Below are positions 7,528 through 15,354 of a stretch of DNA of 61,707 nt, in pieces (positions within the stretch are counted from its first letter, which is position 1; each line of letters begins with the position of its first letter). The position numbers and the translations under genes were made by a program. Source of the DNA: Cytophagales bacterium UBA2561 (lineage in GTDB: Bacteria > Bacteroidota > Bacteroidia > Cytophagales > Thermoflexibacteraceae); the NCBI GenBank assembly GCA_002340355.1, contig DDLX01000007.1:1-61707 (forward strand). The letters are read 5' to 3'. The notes under the pieces were generated by a model, which was given only the letters and a program-made list of their open reading frames with translations, did no database searches and had not been told where the DNA came from.

Positions 7528-8205
7528 TTACGAAGGTGCATTCCCATTTTTACGGCGCAATAAAATAAACTTTTTCAGGCGCATCCAACGGGCATAAACC
7601 GAAGGTTTAAATTTACGTTCTTTTCGGCGTGAAACAATTTTTGAGGGGGTGTTTTTTGCTTTTTGTTTGCTTGCTTTAGGATCAAAAAGCATAGCGGTAC
7701 AAAGACAGTGCTTACGTTTTGTCCGAATCTGAATGTCATAATTAATACAGCTTTGACACCCTTTCCAAAATTCCTCATCATCAGTTAGTTCCGAAAAAGT
7801 AACTGGTTTATAGCCCAATTCTGAATTAATTTTCATGACGGGTAAGCTGGTAGTTAATCCAAATAATTTAGCATTAGGATAGCGTTTACGGGATAATTCA
7901 AAGGCTTTTTCCTTAATTTTTTTTGCCAAGCCTGCTTTTCGGAAATTAGGATTGACAATTAAGCCTGAATTCGCCGTATATTTGCCATGTCCCCACGTTT
8001 CAATATAACAAAACCCAGCAAGTTCGAGGGTATGTTTTTCAATTGCGATAATGGCTTTGCCTTCCCGCATTTTTTGTTTGATATATTCAGGTGAACGCTT
8101 GGCGATACCTGTCCCGCGTTGTTTGGCGGCACTTTCAATCATGTCACAAATAGTGGGAGCATAATCGAAATATTGCTCATTTGCCGCAAGAACTTCGAAA
8201 TCCAT
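7528..8205 (-). CDS. GNAT acyltransferase beside argG (candidate N-acylglutamate synthase)
   Basis: The frame is open from 8289, but recognisable family sequence starts at the ATG at 8205 (MDFEVLAANEQYFDYA), giving 225 residues. The GNAT core is clear: a GTGIAKRSPEYI segment, beta-bulge region FCYIETWGHGKY, the acyl-CoA loop region FRKAGLAKKIKEKAFEL, and a SELGYKPVTF ending. After it come a CQSC / CLC cysteine cluster and a strongly basic tail of about 50 residues. It is 93 bases upstream of argG on the same strand. Bacteroidota often lack a classical ArgA, so this gene is a reasonable candidate for the first, glutamate-acylating step. The acyl donor (acetyl or succinyl) cannot be read from sequence. 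Confidence 0.75.
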   Translation of the reverse strand: MDFEVLAANEQYFDYAPTICDMIESAAKQRGTGIAKRSPEYIKQKMREGKAIIAIEKHTLELAGFCYIETWGHGKYTANSGLIVNPNFRKAGLAKKIKEKAFELSRKRYPNAKLFGLTTSLPVMKINSELGYKPVTFSELTDDEEFWKGCQSCINYDIQIRTKRKHCLCTAMLFDPKASKQKAKNTPSKIVSRRKERKFKPSVYARWMRLKKFILLRRKNGNAPS

Positions 8206-8369
8206 AACAATTGGAAATTGTATTTTTTTTAGATGAACCTTCTGAAATAGGTCGTTTAATAAATAGAAAAGATTTAGAGTCATTGCCAAACTAAATTAAG
8301 AAGGTAAACTCTTGAAAATTAGAAGAAACTTGATACTAAATTGATCAAAAAGATGCTAGAAAAATAAAA

Positions 8370-8512
8370 ACATACATCGCCCCTATGGGCGTGGAAAAAC
8401 ACGCGGAGTGCGGACTATAGTACAAGGAAGGCAGGAAAGTAATGCGTTTATCATGGCTCAAAAGTAGGTGAAAGATTCTGAATTTTTCAATCTGGCAGAC
8501 TTTTTTTTGGGA
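8370..8512. ncRNA. candidate structured RNA or leader between the acyltransferase and lysA
   Basis: In an AT-rich gap this block is conspicuously GC-rich. On the plus strand it holds two adjoining hairpins (cgccc ctat gggcg and gcgtg gaaaaa cacgc), then a purine-rich stretch (aaggaaggcaggaaagtaa). At the end a small hairpin (agatt...aatct) is followed by a run of T at about 8503-8510. Transcription on the plus strand would place it as a leader of lysA, or a short RNA ending at the T run. I could not match it to a known riboswitch by eye. Strand and extent are uncertain. Confidence 0.35.
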
Positions 8513-8582
8513 AAATTACAAATAAATTGATAGCTTTTTAGCAACTTCTTAATTTTTACGATTATATCCAATTCAATAAATT

Positions 8583-9749
8583 ATGTTTACAACTGAATTG
8601 ATTCAACAATTTAAGGAGCTAGAAACTCCCTTTTATTTTTATGATACTGACCTGTTAGACAGCACATTAGCTGAGGTCAAAAAATATGCTCAGCGTTATG
8701 ACTTTACGGTACATTATGCTGTGAAGGCAAATACAAATTCTGAAATTATGTCCCGAATTGCTAAGGAAGGATTGGGAGCAGACTGTGTGAGTGGAAACGA
8801 AGTTACTCAAGCTTTAGCGGTTGGTTTTCAAGCAGATGATATTGTTTTTGCGGGAGTCGGAAAATCAGATAAAGAAATTTTGACGGCTTTGGAAGCGGAT
8901 ATTTTTTGTTTCAATTCGGAATCTGTACAAGAACTGGAAGTGATTCAAGAATTGGCACAAAGGGTTGAGAAAGTGGCTCGCATTGCCCTACGACTTAATC
9001 CAAATGTAAAAGCTAATACGCATAAATACATTACTACGGGGCTGGAGGAAAATAAATTTGGCATTAGTTTGAGTCAATTACCTGAAGTTTTGCAAGTCTT
9101 AGAAAAGTGCAAAAATTTAGAATTAGTTGGTATTCATTTTCATATTGGTTCACAAATTTTAGATCTAGAGAATTTTCGGAATTTGTGTCAACGATTGAAT
9201 GAAATTCAAGATACTTTTGAGGAAAAAAATCTTCCTTTAAAGCATATTAACGTAGGAGGTGGATTGGGAATTGATTACCGAAGTCCTAATTCAAATCCGA
9301 TGTCAAATTTTGAAGCCTATTTCCAACTTTTTGCAGAAAATATTCAACGTCGACCAAATCAGAAAATTCATTTTGAGTTGGGACGTTCTATTGTAGGGCA
9401 GTGTGGTAGTCTGATAACCAAAGTTTTATATTTGAAAGAAGGACTCAAAAAGAAATTTGTGATTACGGATGCAGGTATGAATGATTTGATTCGTCCATCT
9501 TTATATCAAGCCTATCACAAAATTGAAAATATTACTTCTACGGCAGAAACCGCAGAGACGTATGATGTAGTAGGTCCTGTTTGTGAATCAACGGACTGTT
9601 TTGATAAAAATGTTTCTTTGAAACAAACCCAACGGGGTGATTTATTGGCAATTCGTTCGGCAGGAGCTTACGGGGAGGTGATGATTTCGAATTATAATCT
9701 TCGAGATAGAGCCAAGTCGTATTGTAAAGATTGGTTATTAAATCAATAA
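8583..9749 (+). CDS. lysA: diaminopimelate decarboxylase
   Basis: 388 residues. A PLP enzyme of the alanine-racemase/ornithine-decarboxylase fold that converts meso-diaminopimelate to lysine (EC 4.1.1.20). Visible marks are the PLP lysine in YAVKANT (Lys48), HFHIGSQI, the phosphate-binding GGGLGIDY loop, ELGRSIVG, the active-site GPVCESTDCF and AGAYG near the end. Length and motif order fit LysA better than the related carboxynorspermidine decarboxylase, which lacks the CESTD form. It stands alone on the plus strand, ending at a strong hairpin shared with the convergent CoA-transferase gene. The structured block at 8370-8512 may be part of its leader. Confidence 0.92.
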   Translation: MFTTELIQQFKELETPFYFYDTDLLDSTLAEVKKYAQRYDFTVHYAVKANTNSEIMSRIAKEGLGADCVSGNEVTQALAVGFQADDIVFAGVGKSDKEILTALEADIFCFNSESVQELEVIQELAQRVEKVARIALRLNPNVKANTHKYITTGLEENKFGISLSQLPEVLQVLEKCKNLELVGIHFHIGSQILDLENFRNLCQRLNEIQDTFEEKNLPLKHINVGGGLGIDYRSPNSNPMSNFEAYFQLFAENIQRRPNQKIHFELGRSIVGQCGSLITKVLYLKEGLKKKFVITDAGMNDLIRPSLYQAYHKIENITSTAETAETYDVVGPVCESTDCFDKNVSLKQTQRGDLLAIRSAGAYGEVMISNYNLRDRAKSYCKDWLLNQ

Positions 9750-9768
9750 AATCTAATTTAGGAAAATA

Positions 9769-9801
9769 AAACTTGCCAAATTTTGGAAAATTGGCAAGTT
9801 T
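9769..9801. terminator. bidirectional terminator between lysA and the CoA-transferase gene
   Basis: Perfect inverted repeat with arms aaacttgccaa and ttggcaagttt around a short TTTTGGAAAA-type loop, flanked by A- and T-rich sequence. It lies between two convergent genes, so it can serve both. Confidence 0.8.
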
Positions 9802-9810
9802 AACTATTAT

Positions 9811-11094
9811 CTATAACGTCTTAAACCGTTCAAATGCTTGTTTTTCAAGTGATTCTCGATGGTTAGGGTGAGCAATTTCAATAAGAGCTTTGGCTCGTTG
9901 GCGGAGATTTTTGCCAAATAAATTAGCAATACCATATTCCGTAATGACATAATGCACGTGTGCCCGTGTTGTCACTACACCAGCTCCTTGATTCAGAAAC
10001 GGCACGATTCGGGAAACCCCTTTTCGAGTCGTTGAAGGCAAAGCAATGATAGGCTTTCCACCTTCTGAAAGTGAAGCTCCTCGAATAAAATCCATTTGTC
10101 CACCTACTCCTGAAAATTGAACTGTTCCAATAGAATCAGCACAAACTTGTCCTGTAACATCAATCTCAATAGCACTATTGATGGCGGTTACTTTTGGATT
10201 ACTACTAATAATGGAGGTATTATTAACATAAGCTACATCATAAGCATGTACAGCAGGATTATTATCCACAAAATCATATAGACGGCGTGTACCCATAATA
10301 AAGGTAGCAATCAAGCGATTAGGATGTTTTTTCTTGAATTTATTGGTAATCACTCCTTTTTCAAATAGGGGTAAAATCCCGTCGGAGAACATTTCGCTGT
10401 GTACTCCTAAATCCTTATGATTTCCAAGACATTGCAAAACGGCATCAGGAATTGCACCTATACCCATTTGGAGTGTAGAGCCATCTTCAATAATTTCAGC
10501 TACGTGTTCCCCAATTTTCTTTTCAACATCCGAAATTCGGGAAGCATAACTGACTTCGGGCAGTTCTTGATGACAACCCACTAAAGTATCAATCTTACTG
10601 ATATGCAATAGACCATCTCCAAATACACGAGGCATACGTGGATTGACTTGGGCAATGACATGCTTGGCACATTGTACTGCGGCAACAGTAGCATCTACCG
10701 AAACACCAAGTGAGCAATAACCATGTGAATCAGGTGGAGAAACATGAATTAACGCCACATCTAAGGGCAACATGTTACGGCGAAAGAGCAACGGAATTTC
10801 GCTCAAAAAAACAGGAATGTAAGACCCGTTTTCACCATTGACTGCCTTACGAATATTGCCTGATACAAAGAGGGAGTTGATTTGAAAACTATCCTTGTAT
10901 TTGGGATCGGCATATTCCGCATTTCCAAGACTACTAATGCCTGTGATTTCGACATTTCTGAGTTCATCAGCACGTTCGACTAATTTTTGGAGCAGAAGCA
11001 AGGGTGTTGCACCTGTTCCATGTACAAAAACACGGTCGCCTGATTGAACGACTTTGAGGGCATCCTCAGCAGATTTATATTGAACTTGAGACAT
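9811..11094 (-). CDS. acetyl-CoA hydrolase / CoA-transferase family protein
   Basis: 427 residues, matching the 4-hydroxybutyrate CoA-transferase / acetyl-CoA hydrolase family. Such enzymes move CoA between small carboxylic acids, in the cytoplasm. Family marks: VHGTGATP near the start, SPPDSHGYCSLG (about 119-130), MGIGAIPDAVL, VHSEMFSDG (Glu234, likely the catalytic glutamate), AIEIDVTGQV and the C-terminal ITEYGIANL. The exact acyl pair (acetate, butyrate, succinate, 4-hydroxybutyrate) cannot be told from the sequence. It is monocistronic, diverging from the LytTR regulator at 11293. No fermentation genes flank it, so a role in acetate or acyl-CoA balance is a guess. Confidence 0.85.
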   Translation of the reverse strand: MSQVQYKSAEDALKVVQSGDRVFVHGTGATPLLLLQKLVERADELRNVEITGISSLGNAEYADPKYKDSFQINSLFVSGNIRKAVNGENGSYIPVFLSEIPLLFRRNMLPLDVALIHVSPPDSHGYCSLGVSVDATVAAVQCAKHVIAQVNPRMPRVFGDGLLHISKIDTLVGCHQELPEVSYASRISDVEKKIGEHVAEIIEDGSTLQMGIGAIPDAVLQCLGNHKDLGVHSEMFSDGILPLFEKGVITNKFKKKHPNRLIATFIMGTRRLYDFVDNNPAVHAYDVAYVNNTSIISSNPKVTAINSAIEIDVTGQVCADSIGTVQFSGVGGQMDFIRGASLSEGGKPIIALPSTTRKGVSRIVPFLNQGAGVVTTRAHVHYVITEYGIANLFGKNLRQRAKALIEIAHPNHRESLEKQAFERFKTL

Positions 11095-11110
11095 GTAGCG
11101 TTTATTTTTG
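11080..11110 (+). promoter_or_regulatory. possible promoter of the LytTR gene
   Basis: TTG at 11080-11082 and TATTTTTG at 11103-11110, 20 bases apart, fit the Bacteroidota TTG / TAnnTTTG form. The site overlaps the start of the divergent CoA-transferase gene and lies about 180 bases upstream of the regulator start, so it is only a candidate. Confidence 0.3.
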
Positions 11111-11292
11111 AGGTTTCAAACTAAACGAATACCCGAAATTACGGTATCCTACTTAAAAAAATAGCATCTTCTATTTTCTTTAACAAGAAAAAACTATTTT
11201 CGTCAGAAAATCTGAGAGAAAGTACTACCTTTCGAGAAAGAAAATCAAGAAAACTAAAGGTCTTATCAATTTTATCTGAAACTCCTAACCCT

Positions 11293-12075
11293 ATGAATGC
11301 TTTAATTATAGAAGATACTAAAAATTGGGGGAAACGCTTACAACGTACATTACATCGTATGGGTTATGAATATGTAGAATATGTTATTAATCCTGAAGAT
11401 GCGACTCTTTTGCTTAATCAAGATTCATGGGATTTAATCGTCTCAGTACTAAAATTTCATAAAAAATTTCAATTTGTAAATCCAAGTTCAAATGAATCTC
11501 ATTCTGATTGGTTAAGGCAATTACGACAGTTGTATCGTCCACATGGCTGTCCAATTATTTTGATAAAAGAAACGAATGACCCAAAACCATATACAGATAT
11601 GTTGGCAAAGTTGCCAAGTCAAATTTTAGTACGGATAGATTATACGGAAGAATATTTACGACAAGCGATTCAAATTGCTGAAAATCGTTGTAACAAAATT
11701 GACTGGCTGCATCCCCCTTTCAAAAACTTTTATCAGGACTCGATACTCCAGAAATACATTTTTATTGCTGTGGGAAATAAATTATTAAAGTACAATCCTG
11801 ATGATATTTTTTACTTACATGCTAAGGAAGGATACATTTATATCTATATGGAGGATAAGAAACCCGTTCAAATAATCAAGCAAACAATGAGCAAAATCAT
11901 TGATGATTTGCCAAAAGATCAGTTCTTCATGCCTCATCGTGGATTTTATGTTAATGTTAAGAAAATAGCCTCTATTGATCCTCGGAGTCGTTTAATTGTT
12001 TTAGAGAGTGGACTAGAAATTCCTATTAATAAAGAGACACGTGATTCGATGAAAGAAAATCTGAAAATTTGGTAA
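11293..12075 (+). CDS. LytTR transcriptional regulator with degenerate receiver domain
   Basis: 260 residues. Residues 1-125 have the receiver fold outline (MNALIIEDTKNWG at the acidic pocket, then DLIVSVLKF where the phosphoacceptor would sit). At the expected phosphoacceptor position a Val or Ser replaces Asp, so classical phosphorylation looks impossible. Residues about 155-258 are a LytTR DNA-binding domain (IFIAVGNKLLKYNPDDIFYL, FFMPHRGFYVNVKKI). No histidine kinase is adjacent. It probably regulates by protein interaction or another signal. It is monocistronic and followed by a long gene-free stretch. Confidence 0.85.
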   Translation: MNALIIEDTKNWGKRLQRTLHRMGYEYVEYVINPEDATLLLNQDSWDLIVSVLKFHKKFQFVNPSSNESHSDWLRQLRQLYRPHGCPIILIKETNDPKPYTDMLAKLPSQILVRIDYTEEYLRQAIQIAENRCNKIDWLHPPFKNFYQDSILQKYIFIAVGNKLLKYNPDDIFYLHAKEGYIYIYMEDKKPVQIIKQTMSKIIDDLPKDQFFMPHRGFYVNVKKIASIDPRSRLIVLESGLEIPINKETRDSMKENLKIW

Positions 12076-12590
12076 AAAATATGCCATAGTAAGTTTTTCT
12101 AATAAATCAATTTTAATTTTTACCCTCTAAATATGACACTTCACCCCCCTAAATTTAGCACTTCAGCGTATTCTATATAACTTCTATAACTAAAATATAT
12201 ATGTGTAAAAACTTATGAAAAATGAAAAATTTAACATTTACGAGTTAATACAGTTTTGTATACTATTTTAAATATAATTCATTGATTATAAGATATTTAT
12301 GGTTACTTTTTTTTATTTAGTTAGTTTCATATTAGAAACTGTAAAAAGTAAAAAAATAGAAAATCATGCTTTTTAACAGTATTTTTGAATTAAAAACTTT
12401 TAATACAAAATTAAATTTCTGTTTCGAGATATTTTTTTTACCTCAATTTTAGCAAAATAAGCTTATTTTTTACTATCCTTGATATTTAATAACTTGATTA
12501 TCAAAAAAATAACAATATTGATATATATAATAAATAGTAAATTGTGTTTTTTACTTTTTTGTTTCGCCAAATTTCATTTGGTAATTACGA
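12076..12590. other. very AT-rich gene-free stretch after the LytTR gene
   Basis: About 500 bases of almost pure A/T runs with no credible gene on either strand. A 24-codon frame from about 12299 has no supporting features. Confidence 0.5.
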
Positions 12591-12599
12591 AATAGCAAC

Positions 12600-12798
12600 T
12601 TACCTTTGAAGTGTTCAGTTGATAATCAATCAGATAAGAGATGATTTATCAATCTGATTCGTAGAGAGTAAAGAGCAAACCAACCTCTCAACCAGCCATC
12701 CACAGAGCGAGACCAGCGTTTAACCAGTTATGTTGTGTTAGTTCATGTAAACTCGATGTGCGTTTTCTTTCAAGTCCCATGTCGAGTTTATTTTTTTT
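12600..12798 (+). ncRNA. candidate small RNA ending in a strong terminator
   Basis: More GC-rich than its surroundings and rich in potential stems: aatcagat...atctgatt at about 12627-12660, gagag...ctctc at about 12664-12690, then unpaired CCAGCCATCCACAGAG-type sequence. A hairpin of about 12 pairs follows (12748-12790) and then eight T residues. No open frame leads into this terminator on the plus strand, as the nearest upstream gene ends at 12075. A small RNA is therefore the simplest reading. Start not defined. Confidence 0.4.
12748..12798 (+). terminator. Rho-independent terminator of the candidate small RNA
   Basis: Arms taaactcga and tcgagttta extended by near-pairs, followed directly by T8. 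This has the textbook form on the plus strand. Confidence 0.7.
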
Positions 12799-12920
12799 AA
12801 GTGTATTGTATTCATTTATTTTATATAGATAAATGCTTTTTCGTATGCGATTCCCAAGTTTTACCAAATGGCTTTGAATTTTTTTCGGCAAAAAAGCTAA
12901 TTCATCTAATCTAATTATTT

Positions 12921-12971
12921 ATGTCGAACAAGTTATACACCAGTACATTAAACGTACTAGGACGGATATAA
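12921..12971 (+). CDS. possible 16-residue peptide overlapping a terminator
   Basis: ATG at 12921 reads MSNKLYTSTLNVLGRI and stops at 12971, inside the left arm of the terminator at 12961. Such overlap is typical of leader peptides, but no plus-strand gene follows. The codons also fold into a small stem (agtac...gtact). It may simply be part of a second small RNA. Low confidence as a protein. Confidence 0.2.
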   Translation: MSNKLYTSTLNVLGRI

Positions 12972-13000
12972 CCTCAAAAAAGGTTTATCCGTCTTTTTTT
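12961..13000 (+). terminator. Rho-independent terminator
   Basis: Arms gacggatataacc and ggtttatccgtc around an A-rich loop, followed by T7. Plus-strand direction, so it ends the 12.6-13.0 kb transcript(s) before they run into the convergent carA. Confidence 0.75.
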
Positions 13001-13052
13001 AGCTTTAAGCCTGACACTTTCTCATTTGTTTGAAAAACACAGGCTTAAAACT
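13001..13052 (-). terminator. hairpin just downstream of carA
   Basis: Arms agctttaagcctg and caggcttaaaact. It lies after the carA stop on the minus strand. It lacks a clear U tract, so it may be a weak terminator or a transcript-end stabiliser. Confidence 0.4.
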
Positions 13053-13065
13053 AAAAAAAGCTATT

Positions 13066-14175
13066 TTATTGATGTCTTGAAGCTTCCATCATTTCAATAA
13101 ACTCATCAAATAAATAATGTGAATCATGTGGACCTGGTGAAGACTCAGGATGATATTGCACCGAAAACGCATTTTTACCTCGTAATCGAATCCCTTCTAC
13201 CGTACCATCATTCAAATTGATGTGGGTCAAAATAATATTTTCATTCTGCTCGACATCTTCTCGATTAACGGCAAATCCGTGATTTTGTGAAGTAATTTCA
13301 CAACGTCCTGTGATTAAGTTTTTAACGGGATGATTCAATCCACGATGCCCATTGTGCATTTTGTAAGTAGAAACTCCAGCAGCTAAACACATGATTTGAT
13401 GCCCTAAACAAATTCCGAAAATTGGTAAATCCTTTTCAATGATTTTCTGTACATTTTTGACCGCATAGTCAAGAGCCTCAGGGTCACCTGGGCCATTTGA
13501 AATAAAATAGCCATCAGGTTGCCATTTTTGCAAGTCTTCAAAGGAAGTATCTGCGGGGAAAACTTTACAATAACACCCTCGATTTGCTAAATTTTTCAAA
13601 ATACTTGACTTAATGCCAACATCCAACACAGCTACCTTGTAAGGTGCATCCGCATTGCCTTCGAAATAAGGCTGAGCAGTTGTCACGAATGATGCTAATT
13701 CCAAACCTTTCATGCTTGGTACTTGACGAAGTTTTTCAGTTAATTCCTCTTCTGAAAATTCCGTTGAAATGATCGCATTCATTGCGCCCTGATGTCGAAT
13801 ATGGCGTACTAAATGTCGTGTATCGATATCACTAATACCAATGATTCCTGCACGATCAAGATATTTTTGAAGTGAATCATCAGCACGATTCCGAGAATAT
13901 AAATTTGAAAAAGCCTTGACGACCAGCCCTCTAATTTTGATATCTCCTGACTCTACTTCTTCATGGCTGATGCCATAATTTCCGATGTGTGAGGTGGTAT
14001 TCACAACAATTTGGGCATAATATGAAGGATCAGTATAAATTTCCTGATATCCTGTCATGCCTGTATTGAAACAAATTTCACCTGCTGCTGTACCCACTCG
14101 TCCGATAGATTTGCCTTTAAAAACCGTTCCATCTTCGAGCATCAAAACGGCTTCTTGCGGTTGGGAATATGCCAT
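13066..14175 (-). CDS. carA: carbamoyl-phosphate synthase small (glutaminase) subunit
   Basis: 369 residues from the ATG at 14175 (MAYSQPQEAVLMLEDGTVF). The frame runs on to 14259, but a good promoter occupies 14229-14259, so the longer form is unlikely. CarA hydrolyses glutamine and passes ammonia to CarB (EC 6.3.5.5) for arginine and pyrimidine synthesis. Seen: N-terminal CPSase domain (FNTGMTGYQEIYTDPSYY), then a class I glutamine amidotransferase with the nucleophile Cys in GICLGHQI and the His and Glu in QYHPESSPGP. No carB lies next to it in this window, which is not unusual in this phylum. Confidence 0.95.
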   Translation of the reverse strand: MAYSQPQEAVLMLEDGTVFKGKSIGRVGTAAGEICFNTGMTGYQEIYTDPSYYAQIVVNTTSHIGNYGISHEEVESGDIKIRGLVVKAFSNLYSRNRADDSLQKYLDRAGIIGISDIDTRHLVRHIRHQGAMNAIISTEFSEEELTEKLRQVPSMKGLELASFVTTAQPYFEGNADAPYKVAVLDVGIKSSILKNLANRGCYCKVFPADTSFEDLQKWQPDGYFISNGPGDPEALDYAVKNVQKIIEKDLPIFGICLGHQIMCLAAGVSTYKMHNGHRGLNHPVKNLITGRCEITSQNHGFAVNREDVEQNENIILTHINLNDGTVEGIRLRGKNAFSVQYHPESSPGPHDSHYLFDEFIEMMEASRHQ

Positions 14176-14228
14176 AAAAATTCGTTTAATGGTTTTGCTT
14201 CCTGCTTCTTCTCTTGCCAAAAATCGCA

Positions 14229-14259
14229 CAAAGGTAGGAGGGATTTTTGGGTTTGTCAA
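14229..14259 (-). promoter_or_regulatory. carA promoter
   Basis: On the minus strand, TTG (14257-14259) is followed after 20 bases by TACCTTTG (14229-14236), an exact fit to the Bacteroidota sigma-70-type consensus TTG / TAnnTTTG. The expected start of transcription lies about 45 bases before the ATG at 14175. Confidence 0.6.
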
Positions 14260-14314
14260 ATTTTATGGGAGGGATTTCTATTTAATTTTGCCTCACTCTA
14301 TGTTAAATAAGTAC

Positions 14315-14367
14315 TAAAAAATAAATAATCGTTAGCTCAAGATGATTAAAATCAGAGTCTAACGATT
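14315..14367 (-). terminator. terminator of the beta-helix protein gene
   Basis: Arms aatcgttag and ctaacgatt (14327-14367), followed on the minus strand by a T-rich run. It lies downstream of the gene at 14421-15278. Confidence 0.6.
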
Positions 14368-14420
14368 GCTTAATTTTTACTGATAAATCTCTATTTGTTT
14401 TAGAGAAGAATTAGCATTAT

Positions 14421-15278
14421 TTAATTTGGAAATTTGCCTGCTCGAAAAGTATTATTGGAAAAGTCAGTTTTATCAAATTTAAAGTCATCTTTGCGCTCCG
14501 CAAAGTGTTTAGCATTGTTATGTTGGAATAAACATTTTTTTAGTTTAATAGGATTTTTAGGGGCATAGATATTAAAAAATAAACCCATGAAATCACCTTT
14601 AGATTGGTTACGTTTGAAATGACAATCTTGAAAAATAACGTTTTCGCATTCTCGTAAACTGATCATCTCAAATTCTTCGTTATCCATAAAATCACATCCA
14701 TTAAATTGGACATCTTGACAATTAGTTAAACTCATAATTCCATAAGTACAGTTCCGAATGGTGGTGTTTTCGGCAGTAATACCGACAACGTAGTCAGCTG
14801 TAATTCCTTCAGTACCACTTCCATAAAAAATACAATCTTTAAAGGAAAAGTCACCACCACCAGCTATTTTAATTACTCCACCTGTACAGTAGCCTTTTTC
14901 AGGTCCATGACCTGCTTCAATGTTTTCCAAAGAAATGTTTGTACAACCTTGAAATACCAATACATTTCCATATTGTGGGCGTGTAATAATTTCTGCTGGA
15001 CGACTTCCAATACCTTTGATAGTCAGATTTTTAATATCATGAATAATGACTTCATTGCCATCGTGCTGATTGTTATAGCTATAATAGTCACTAGTTGAAA
15101 TTTGTTCGGAAACGCTGGATAAATCATAAGTACCTGATTTCAGATTAATGGTACGGTCAGGACCGATTGCATCTAATAAGTCTTGTACATTATCTACCGT
15201 AATTTCCTTGTTTTGTGCTATCAATGTGGAAAGGAAACTGACACAAAACATGCCTAAGAATAGGTATTTTTTCATCAT
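14421..15278 (-). CDS. secreted right-handed beta-helix protein
   Basis: 285 residues with a signal peptide (MMKKYLFLGMFCVSFLSTLIAQ). The mature part is a run of short repeats typical of a parallel beta-helix (pectate-lyase or NosD type): VIKIAGGGDFSFKDCIFYG, VGITAENTTIRNCTYG, QDVQFNGCDFMDN, NVIFQDCHFKRN. The repeats are rich in Asn, Cys and aromatic residues. No polysaccharide-lyase catalytic residues can be identified. No type IX sorting domain follows, so it should remain periplasmic or be exported another way. It is 76 bases downstream of the PP2C phosphatase gene on the same strand. Enzyme activity unknown. Confidence 0.75.
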   Translation of the reverse strand: MMKKYLFLGMFCVSFLSTLIAQNKEITVDNVQDLLDAIGPDRTINLKSGTYDLSSVSEQISTSDYYSYNNQHDGNEVIIHDIKNLTIKGIGSRPAEIITRPQYGNVLVFQGCTNISLENIEAGHGPEKGYCTGGVIKIAGGGDFSFKDCIFYGSGTEGITADYVVGITAENTTIRNCTYGIMSLTNCQDVQFNGCDFMDNEEFEMISLRECENVIFQDCHFKRNQSKGDFMGLFFNIYAPKNPIKLKKCLFQHNNAKHFAERKDDFKFDKTDFSNNTFRAGKFPN

Positions 15279-15354
15279 GAATTATTGATTAGTTTGGATT
15301 ACAAAATTACGTGTTTAAAAATGATGTAAGTGATTATTTCTAAAAAAATAGAAC

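Noticed and set aside
8370..8512. Lysine riboswitch in front of lysA
   Set aside because: The conserved core sequences of the lysine riboswitch are absent. Only an unassigned structured block is claimed.
12688..12891. 67-codon minus-strand frame in the gap before carA
   Set aside because: It lies opposite the candidate small RNA and its terminator, and has no start context or recognisable sequence. The frame is a by-product of stem-rich DNA.
14176..14259. 28-residue N-terminal extension of CarA
   Set aside because: A consensus promoter lies in it and the extra residues are not part of the family. The ATG at 14175 gives the normal start.
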